Below are positions 7,226 to 13,125 of a stretch of DNA of 13,125 nucleotides, piece by piece (position 1 is the first letter of the stretch; each line of letters starts with the position of its first letter). A program made the translations under genes and the position numbers. Origin of the DNA: Rodentolepis nana (taxonomy: Eukaryota > Platyhelminthes > Cestoda > Cyclophyllidea > Hymenolepididae); the NCBI GenBank assembly GCA_900617975.1, contig UZAE01012705.1, positions 1 through 13,125 on the forward strand. Reading direction: 5' to 3'. The notes beneath the pieces were generated by a model, which did no database searches, had not been told where the DNA came from, and saw only the letters and a list, made by a program, of their open reading frames with translations.

Positions 7226-7335
7226 GATTGGATAAAATTCATTGGCTCATTCATTCTATTGGCAATTTCACAACCAATGGCGTGCATCTGCAGAACTATA
7301 TAAATAGCACCGAACATATCCACAGATAGTCAGTT
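7226..7335 (+). promoter_or_regulatory. Promoter copy 2, upstream of the NS1-like gene
   Basis: It contains ATTGG (7258-7262), CCAAT (7274-7278), TATATAAA (7297-7304) and the initiator TCAGTT (7330-7335), with 35 nt from the first T of TATA to the initiator A. The whole block aligns without gaps to 5212-5321. Transcription from A7332 would leave a 4-nt leader before ATG 7336. Very short leaders behind a CAGT initiator are known for some densovirus transcripts. All core elements are intact, so activity in the host is possible. Confidence 0.75.
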
Positions 7336-8323
7336 ATGGAGGGTGTGGTGAGATCGCGGGCTATGTTGTCGCGCTCCTCTGGTTCCAGATCTCGCAGCAG
7401 ATCCAGTGGTGGAAGCGATTCTAGAATAAACTACGAGCCAGATTGTTATATCACACAACTTCTAGAGAAGCTTGAGCAACGTGGAGTGACCCACTTCGAT
7501 GATGTCTATCAAGAATTTACTGCGGAGGAAATCAAAACGTTCATAATTCGAATAGGTCTCAAATGGCGAAGTATCGCCAAGCAGAAAATTGCCTCCATGA
7601 ACATGTTGAAACTCGAAAAGGAAAAAAATCAGAGTTATCTCCGAAATCTTGAGAGTCAGCCTCACTTGTGCAAGGTGGAAGAAACCAAGGAGGTGGAGAT
7701 TGGTGCCGATTGGCTGGACATGCTGATAAAGCAAAATAATATCGACACACGGGAGCTCCTAGAAGATATTGTTGCTATAATGGATAAGAGAAGGGAAAGG
7801 GTCAATACTTTGTGCTTTTGTGGCCAAACTAATACAGGCAAAACGTTGTTGGAAACCCTCATAACTTCGCATCTAACGGTAAGAAACTTTGACAGTGTCA
7901 TTCCCCATTATATATTTGATCTGATATTGTCTTCTTGGTGCTTAATAGATCGGGACAGTGCACCGAAGAAGAGATTTTAACTACCTCGTTAATAGAACGG
8001 TTGCTCTTATGAGAGATCCCATAGTAACAAAGGCAACAAAAAACGACTACAAGTGTCTACTTGGTGGAGATCGCTTAGAAGTAAATGCAAGTCGTGGTGC
8101 ACGCCACTTTCTACCTCGAATACCAGTCATAGCCACAGCAAGTAGGGAGCTATGTGACCAATTGACTTCTGTCGACAAGGCCGATTTGTATTCCTGCATA
8201 AAGCAATACAACTTGCATGTGCAAATCAATTCGGTCTTAGTTCGTGGGGCAATACCCGAATGTCCTGTCACTTTATGTGCATGTCACTTGCGAGAATTAT
8301 TCAAACGCTATGACTTTTATTAA
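7336..8323 (+). CDS. Endogenous parvovirus NS1-type SF3 helicase-like protein, two exons
   Basis: Exon 1 is 7336-7878 (181 codons) and exon 2 is 7949-8323 (124 codons plus stop). They join in phase 0 across a GT-AG intron, giving 305 residues without any stop. NS1 proteins of parvoviruses are nuclear replication initiators with an N-terminal HUH nuclease and a C-terminal SF3 ATPase. Here residues 6-30 are Ser/Arg-rich. A charged helical region (about 36-150) precedes Walker A GQTNTGKT (163-170). Exon 2 carries the motif B region (TVALMRDP, 198-205), KCLLGGD (216-222) and motif C (VIATAS, 241-246). No nuclease domain is present, and half the usual length is missing. Motif B has one acidic residue where parvoviruses normally have two, and motif C ends in Ser where Asn is usual. 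The start is set by the initiator 4 nt upstream. AATAAA follows at 8348. It is intact, unlike every other copy here, and could be a domesticated gene or a recent insertion. Confidence 0.75.
7879..7948 (+). other. 70-bp GT-AG intron in the NS1-like gene
   Basis: The donor ACG|GTAAGA is a strong match to the consensus, and the acceptor is CTTAATAG. The intron has a multiple-of-three offset with no open continuation, and both exons meet in phase 0, so splicing restores the helicase order motif A - motif B. A second AG at 7957-7958 would put exon 2 out of frame (TGA after about 17 codons). The donor is conserved in relics B (3561) and C (5115), which supports a real intron. Unspliced, the frame would end at 7980 after 214 residues. 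Confidence 0.8.
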
Positions 8324-8347
8324 TTATTTAAATGTGTTCAATGAAAA

Positions 8348-8353
8348 AATAAA
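8348..8353 (+). terminator. Polyadenylation signal of the NS1-like gene
   Basis: AATAAA lies 25 nt after the stop codon (8321-8323), in an A/T-rich context. It would allow an NS1-only transcript that ends before the VP relic starting near 8414. Confidence 0.55.
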
Positions 8354-8413
8354 AATGACTTTGTACGTGATACACTGGTCTTCTAATAATTTGAGATTTT
8401 GGGTGCTGAGTGA

Positions 8414-8900
8414 GATGGGGATAGAGAGCAAACGACCAACCTCTACCTGAAGAGGTGGTTCTCAAAGGGAGCAGTTGAAGGCTCAGAGACGCTAAGACAA
8501 CAACTGCCATGCTGTGACATTTAGAAATAGATTCCTGGTGACCGTACTTGGCCAAGTCGAATATATGACTGAAGAGTCTCAACAAACTGCTTTTGTGTCT
8601 AGAACCTTCCCGAAACCTTTTGCCATGAAATACTAGCATGGGGATAATAAGTCTTCACTTAATTCGAAATGAATCAAGTCTTATCCATTCGTTTCAATTA
8701 GAAGTGATAGAATAAAAGTGAGTAGTCTAATACCGCCTGTCTCTGTTGGTAGGGTTCAATTTGACAATTCAAATTATATGCTAGTTGAAATTAGTAAATA
8801 TAAATAGCGTACAAGATTGAACCCAGTGGAGGAATTACTCAGATATGGAACTATTTGTAGTAAATGAGGATATATTGGATATTGCATTTGCTATGACATG
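8414..8900 (+). pseudogene. VP (capsid-like) relic, plus strand, copy 2
   Basis: It starts with an ATG (8414) 90 nt after the NS1-like stop. The 5' part resembles the minus-strand VP start at DNA level (ATGGGG..ATA, CCTGAAGAGGTGGTTCTCAA) but changes frame. The open stretch 8496-8636 contains VTFRNRFLVTV and SQQTAFV, matching the VP relic at 4542-4285. 8757-8870 contains QFDNSNY, VEELLRYGTIC and one in-frame TAG, matching 6437-6544 and about 4217-4110. The similarity fades after about 8900 and the YYYYKPKF and LQMPF blocks are absent, so this copy is truncated as well as frameshifted. It follows the intact NS1-like gene directly, in the ancestral viral order. Confidence 0.6.
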
Positions 8901-9525
8901 GATTATTAGGAGAAATAACTGGCAGTTGACTTCTGACTTCTAACTACTTAGATCCGACGCGATGTCATATTAAACCACTAACACAGTACTCATCTTACCT
9001 TTTCTCGACCTTTGTATCTGTCTGTCTGTCTCTCTAACATCTGTGAGTCACTCTTCTGTCCCTCCTCTCGTATTTCCCCTTAGTGATGTTCTCCTCTCTG
9101 ATATCCGATGTCAGCTAGAGGCCTATTGATAATTATCAAAACGTCCGCCATTCGAATTAAATAAATATACTACCAAGAAATTAGCTGTGGCCTATCTTAC
9201 TTAAATACTAAATCTACTATCTTCCAAGCACCTTCGTGAATTGTTTGAAATGGTATTCCCACAAGAAAGTGTCCTTCCACTCATTACTTGACACGGAAAT
9301 AGACCTTTATTGACGCCAACATGGTTCAGATAACTTTGCGGAGTGGGTTCACCGAGTGAGGAACTTAATTTACAAGTGCTTAGTTGAATGCCGAGAGAGG
9401 TCAACGCAACAGACGACTATCAATGACCTATTAACCTAAAACTTATCAATTCAATTTAAACTCAATTTCGTACGGTGAGCATTAAACATCCTAGCAACTC
9501 AACTGCCGAAGAGTTGATGATATTA
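8901..9525. other. No gene seen; short TCTG microsatellite
   Basis: AT-rich sequence with stops in all frames and no recognisable viral block. A small decayed (TCTG)n tract lies near 9015-9035. This looks like host intergenic DNA between the third VP relic and the right-hand repeat. Confidence 0.5.
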
Positions 9526-10128
9526 TCAACACAAATTCATTAAATTGTTTACCATCATTCAATTATATGAGCACTCTATGATCTCGATATATGGACATCT
9601 AATTGGCGCAATTTCGCATGTACACGATGACAGGCCTGGCAACGCCAACTCATCAGATACCTTCCTGCCTCGAAGAAAAGGCGAAGAGAGGGAAGGGGAA
9701 GAGAAAGAGGAGATCAAAATGACTAACTGGGGAAATGTCCCATTTGATGAGGAGTATCAAAAAGAGGCAGTCTGCGTTCTTTTGGTGGGTTGTAAAACTA
9801 GTGCCATTACAAATGATCATTGATTGGTACTATTAACAACTTCAAATACTATGTAAAGAATAACTTAAATTCAACTGCCATTTTCGTAATCAACTAAGTT
9901 AATTTACCAAAATTTATATTTTAGATAATACCTCCAGACAGTGATGGAAACTTGTCACAAATTTATGCCATCGATAATGAGAAACAAAATTCCATTAATC
10001 AATAATTCCCATTCAGTTGGTCAAGGTACTGCAAAAATAGCGTCATGACGTCGACACGCACGGTTGAGTGGGCCATCCCCTAATGCAGGGTTTAGTTGAG
10101 TGAAACAAGGAGAGGGGGAGGTCTCTCC
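9526..10128 (+). repeat. Dispersed direct repeat, right copy, interrupted
   Basis: 9526-9624 matches 74-172 and 9938-10128 matches 178-364, in the same orientation, sharing ATTATATGAGCACTCTATGA, CACAAATTTATGCCA, GCGTCATGACG and GAGTGGGCCATCCCC. The left copy runs straight through, whereas here the match is interrupted by about 313 bp. Copies differ by scattered substitutions and one-base gaps, as expected of an old repeat family. Confidence 0.8.
9625..9937 (+). other. 313-bp insertion in the right repeat with coding-like segment
   Basis: Absent from the otherwise collinear left repeat. The frame 9545-9823 runs through it. The part inside the insertion, about 9630-9820, encodes a strongly charged segment (RRKGEEREGEEKEEIK) followed by MTNWGNVPFDEEYQKEAVCV, which looks more like real protein than the repeat part does. 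It could be a captured exon or retro-copied gene piece, or an additional segment of the repeat element missing from the left copy. No flanking duplication, poly-A tail or splice-site pair is obvious. Function unknown. Confidence 0.35.
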
Positions 10129-10195
10129 CGAGGATATCGAGCGCAAAACTCTGTCAAACCAAAAAATGTCTCTTAATGTCTCCATATAAGACTGT

Positions 10196-10217
10196 CCCCC
10201 CCCCNCCCCCCCCCCCC
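10196..10217. repeat. Poly-C run with an ambiguous base
   Basis: A run of C interrupted only by an N at 10205, followed by CACCCCTCATCCCCCACC. The N marks uncertain sequence, so the minus-strand frame that crosses it (Gly-rich) is not trusted. Confidence 0.9.
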
Positions 10218-10315
10218 ACCCCTCATCCCCCACCGCCAACCCACACCCCCTCATGTCAATAATCCTATAACCCCTGCAGCTATTTTTGACCCATTTTTTC
10301 AACATGCCTTTAATA

Positions 10316-10388
10316 GTACGCCAGACATTTTAATTTATTTCAAATGGCAGGCGTTTTGATAGTCATCATTAGCCCGTACGCCAGACAT
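10316..10388 (+). repeat. Pair of 13-bp direct repeats around a dispersed-repeat match
   Basis: GTACGCCAGACAT occurs at 10316-10328 and 10376-10388. The 47 bp between them hold the segment that also matches 5975-6016. Such an arrangement could be a target-site duplication around a small insertion or a local tandem duplication. The second copy directly follows the end of the match (ATTAGCCC). Confidence 0.5.
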
Positions 10389-10529
10389 CGAATTAAAAGA
10401 TTGAGAACGAAATTGGTCTTACTGCAAAACCTATATGCCAATTATCCCTGTCGAAAATGCACATATAATCAACTCAGTCAAGGTTACAAGACGGCCAAAG
10501 AATTGTATAAACAGATAACGAGAAATTGA
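10344..10529 (+). CDS. Unrecognised basic 61-residue frame
   Basis: The open frame starts at ATG 10344 and has a hydrophobic start (AGVLIVIIS) followed by a Lys/Arg/Tyr-rich body. It includes one Cys pair (PCRKCTY) and a basic C-terminus. The first 10 codons fall in the short repeat shared with 5979-6010, where the corresponding frame breaks soon after. No family is recognised, no promoter or splice signals are convincing, and length is within chance for this AT content. A fragment of a transposable-element protein is one possibility. Confidence 0.2.
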   Translation: MAGVLIVIISPYARHRIKRLRTKLVLLQNLYANYPCRKCTYNQLSQGYKTAKELYKQITRN

Positions 10530-12285
10530 CAGTCGAACAAGACCTTGGTATAAAGAACAACGAGAAATGTTACGAAGGTGCCACTAATTGAGGAAATGCA
10601 GGTTTCATTCCCATATCCTATGACTTGCGATTGTTCGCAATTTATTTCATTGCAGTCGAAAGTGAGATTTCATGAAGGAATGTGGGTTGGCAACGCATTA
10701 TCCATTCACGTTTGGTAGTATTAGGCCATTGCAAGTGGGTGACGCTACAGTGACAAATGATTGAGTAGACATCGGAACTTATCTTTGTTCACCGATTTTT
10801 CTCCTCGTTAATGTGAGAACAATTAACTTACAAGGAGGCGTCTATGTTCTTCAATCTATGTCTTGTTTTTGACATTCTAACCCTCTCTTCGTTGCTTTAA
10901 CTCACGACACGAGGGGCTTGTAGTGTCCAGAGACGATTGGGCACTATTCGGAATCAGGAAGAGGAAGAGAGAGTGGAGGTGGACTCATAATAGATTATGG
11001 TAAGTTACCAGACGGTAAGAGATAGAGAAGTGATCTTAATGACTCAGGTATTAGGAAAAAGGGAGTAGTAAATGCAGGTTCCCATCCAGGCATAACAATA
11101 TGTGTCTCGCTGCCCATGACTCCTTCCACTATTCATCACAGAGAAAATAATGAAAATATTAATAAAAATAACCTTCTGGAGTTAACATCAAACGCATGGG
11201 GTTATTTACAGTTATCGAAATGCAATTTTGATGCAAGATATGCCGTCTAATTCCCACTAAATCCATATGCACTTATCATTAAGCATTAAGACAGTGAGTA
11301 GCATATACTTTATTTTATCATTTGCTTTACCCAACACGTCCATTTACTGGCACTCAAGACATTGAAAGCTCGCTTCTCTGAACTTGAAAGGCATCTCTGG
11401 GGAAAACAGGTCTCCCAATGCAATAACTGCACTAAAAGAGGAGCCAGGACAAGAAAGACAACTTTTACTGCATTTTGACAAATTCCCGATTTTTGTTCTC
11501 TAAGGCAAAGAATATCTCATCTAGTCAAGCTTACTGAGATGTTGTTTAATTGCTGATTTGAGCAAATAATTCGTCCCTATTTGTGTCTGACGTTTCTTAA
11601 GCGACAGGGAAATTATCTGACCGACGAATGGGCAGCAACTCTAGACTTTTGCAATGACAAAATGGAAGGAGGGTGGGGAGGGAGGAATATGGGAAGACAA
11701 CTTGTTTTCAAACTCATCTCCACTTTATGCCTACCATATTGATTGCAACCAAAGGACAACATGTGTCACAATCTGAATTAAATTGTGAAAGTCAGTTCAA
11801 TGAAAATTCGGTCAGTGAGTATTTTGTAAAATGCTCTTCTTGGGGGAGTCCATAAAGTGAAATCCCAATTGTGGTTTATTGAGTTTGCCCATGTATCATC
11901 CTTCTTCATTCATCGTCTTACTCCAACTTTTCCTCCAAAATATCCAGCTTCATATAGCTCTTCCTAATTTAAAATCCACTCTGCTCAAGCAGTGTTCATA
12001 CTTCACCATTTCTCCTACTTTCTCCACAAGGCCATTTGCAGTTTAGAACACTCGCTCTCCCCCTCCCTTCCTCTGTCCCTAGGAATTGAAACTATTTGTC
12101 AATAGTATCTGATTTGCTGCAATTGAATTAAACTGTTCACAGTCTGTTCGAAGAGGTGGTTAATCTGTCAAGTTTGAATTCACACCCACCGACCTCTAGA
12201 ATCAATCGCATTCCTACCCAGTGGGATCTCTTCTCTAATAAAAGCCTACGCCTCGGCTTTCGTAGCTGCTGAGAAATGACCAATT
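10530..12285. other. Unassigned host-like DNA
   Basis: No recognisable gene, RNA or viral block in about 1.75 kb. Features noted are purine-rich GAAGAGGAAGAGAGAG near 10955-10975, a splice-donor-like TATGGTAAGTT near 10996, and pyrimidine-rich stretches at about 11890-12080. Small frames such as 11673-11855 are at chance length with unremarkable composition. Confidence 0.5.
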
Positions 12286-12495
12286 TTGCAATGCATCAGA
12301 GGTTTTCGATACACACGGACCAAAGCAATTCTACCCTTCTATCACAACTTGTATCCGCCAGAAGGTGTCAGCTACCAATTTGTCGATTCTGGGGTACTTA
12401 GATGGCAGGTAAAGTGCCATACCATCCAGAATGTTTCGGTTGAGTCTTGCGTCAGAGACAAGACATTCAAAGGTGCTCAATTTTACATGCTTTAA
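12286..12495 (+). CDS. Unrecognised 69-residue frame, possible relic exon
   Basis: The plus-strand frame has a mixed, protein-like composition with alternating hydrophobic and polar residues that suggests beta strands (YQFVDSGVLRWQVKCHTI). A minus-strand frame (12516-12331) overlaps it almost completely, so the coding strand is not certain. It could be a capsid-like or host exon fragment. An AG-rich context precedes the frame but no clear splice sites frame it. I do not recognise the family. Confidence 0.25.
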   Translation: MQCIRGFRYTRTKAILPFYHNLYPPEGVSYQFVDSGVLRWQVKCHTIQNVSVESCVRDKTFKGAQFYML

Positions 12496-12616
12496 TCCCA
12501 CTCTGCCCACATTCATGATAATAGAACTCTGGCGTCAGCATACGGTTAATCAGGTAGTGAGCATATGACCCTATCACAAATCATAAAATTTCTTACCCAA
12601 CAGGGGTGTCGAATGA

Positions 12617-12647
12617 CAAATGTAGAAGTCCGCCCAATCTACATTTG
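12617..12647. repeat. Small inverted repeat (hairpin)
   Basis: CAAATGTAG (12617-12625) and CTACATTTG (12639-12647) are perfect 9-bp arms around a 13-nt spacer. There is no associated gene or transposon end. It may be chance. Confidence 0.4.
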
Positions 12648-13045
12648 CCGTACTCCTAAGTCTTTGCATCAACTGCGCGTGATATAGGATAGTATTAGTT
12701 CAACCGCGCAGATGTACGTGGAGGAGTGCTTCGAGAATAAAGCAAAGTGCCTACTCTTACCACTTTAACCGCTTTTGCTTGACGGTGGCGCAAACCAAAT
12801 TCAATGCACCAGCATCGAAAACGCAAGACAACTTGTAAAGTACATAATATTAGTTCTAGGGGACTTCATACACAGAGGAGGAATACGAGAAGAGGGCAGT
12901 GAATTGTCGGGTGAGTGGTGGGTAGGAAAGGACATGTCGCCAACAATTAATGTATTCACGAGCTGCTTCTCCATTTGGAAGGGGTACGGAGGAGAAATCG
13001 CATGCTATGATAGGCGAAATGTAGGAATTTTTGAACTTGCAATAG

Positions 13046-13123
13046 GAAATGAAGAAGAGACGTGTAACACAACTTGACGATATGTTGAGGAAATTGGCGA
13101 TTGAGGAGATTGCTCCTTTCAAC
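13046..13123 (+). pseudogene. NS1-like fragment E, cut by window end
   Basis: The frame from 13046 contains RVTQLDDMLRKLAIEEIAPF. It aligns without gaps to residues 49-69 of the NS1-like gene at 7336 (RGVTHFDDVYQEFTAEEIKTF), sharing R, VT, DD, EEI and F at equal spacing. An in-frame TAG (13043-13045) lies just upstream, and another TAG occurs a few codons before it. The region is therefore an NS1 relic from the part before the helicase, continuing beyond the window. The overlapping longer frame 12775-13077 is in another phase and is not preferred. Confidence 0.5.
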
Positions 13124-13125
13124 TC

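Noticed and set aside
7462..7901. Minus-strand frames of 63-90 residues
   Set aside because: Shadows of exon 1 of the NS1-like gene, whose motifs fix the plus strand.
7949..7958. Alternative splice acceptor AG at 7957-7958
   Set aside because: It would put exon 2 out of frame with an early TGA, whereas the AG at 7947-7948 joins in phase 0 and opens the motif B to motif C region.
12617..12647. Hairpin as a tRNA, terminator or viral telomere
   Set aside because: Arms are only 9 bp, there is no cloverleaf or T-loop signature, no U-run, and no palindromic viral terminal structure nearby. No parvoviral terminal hairpin was found anywhere in the window.
12775..13077. 100-residue plus-strand frame
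   Set aside because: It overlaps, in another phase, the NS1-like match at 13046-13123 and a long minus-strand frame; composition alone does not make it a gene.
1..13125. CRISPR array, rRNA, tRNA or bacterial genes
   Set aside because: No regularly spaced repeats, no conserved RNA motifs, no ribosome-binding-site-led frames; splice sites, TATA/Inr and AATAAA point to a eukaryote.

Overview
The window looks like a eukaryotic, probably arthropod (perhaps crustacean), genomic region. It holds a cluster of old parvovirus-like (densovirus/hamaparvovirus-type) insertions inside host repeat DNA. The reasons are a parvovirus NS1-type SF3 helicase with a GT-AG intron, TATA boxes paired with an arthropod-type initiator (TCAGTT), AATAAA signals, dispersed repeats, a decayed C2H2 zinc-finger relic and long low-complexity tracts. 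No operon structure, rRNA, tRNA or CRISPR array is visible.

Layout. 1-1310: host-like DNA with a repeat (74-364), a zinc-finger relic (367-537), a pyrimidine-rich tract (538-930) and a small CCAAT/GC-box island. 1316-3060 (minus strand): a run of coding-like fragments broken by stops and frame changes, including a possible NS1-like piece (1828-1589); most of this block I cannot name. 3060-5130 (minus strand): three linked viral relics, namely the C-terminal half of an NS1 (5130-4675), a capsid-like VP relic (4631-3115) and a further NS1 fragment (3880-3300) lying inside that VP. 5212-5651 (plus): a promoter copy followed by an unrecognised 109-residue frame. 5862-6967 (plus): a second VP relic ending at AATAAA and split by about 300-450 bp of repeat-like DNA. 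7226-8353 (plus): a complete-looking gene with promoter, two open exons of an NS1-helicase-like protein (305 residues) and AATAAA. 8414-8900 (plus): a third VP relic. 9526-10128: a second copy of the 74-364 repeat, itself interrupted. 10130-13045: mostly unassigned DNA with two unrecognised small frames. 13046-13123: another NS1-like fragment cut by the window end.

Comparing the copies gives the ancestral order: promoter, NS1 (with an intron just after Walker A), AATAAA, VP of about 300 codons, AATAAA. Copies lie in both orientations and are very unequally decayed. The NS1-like gene at 7336-8323 stands out: its reading frame, splice sites, promoter and polyadenylation signal are all intact, while every VP and every other NS1 copy is broken. 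It also has a Ser/Arg-rich N-terminus, no room for the usual nuclease domain, and altered motif B and motif C residues. It is the best candidate here for a retained (domesticated) endogenous viral gene. All similarities were judged by eye, without database searches.
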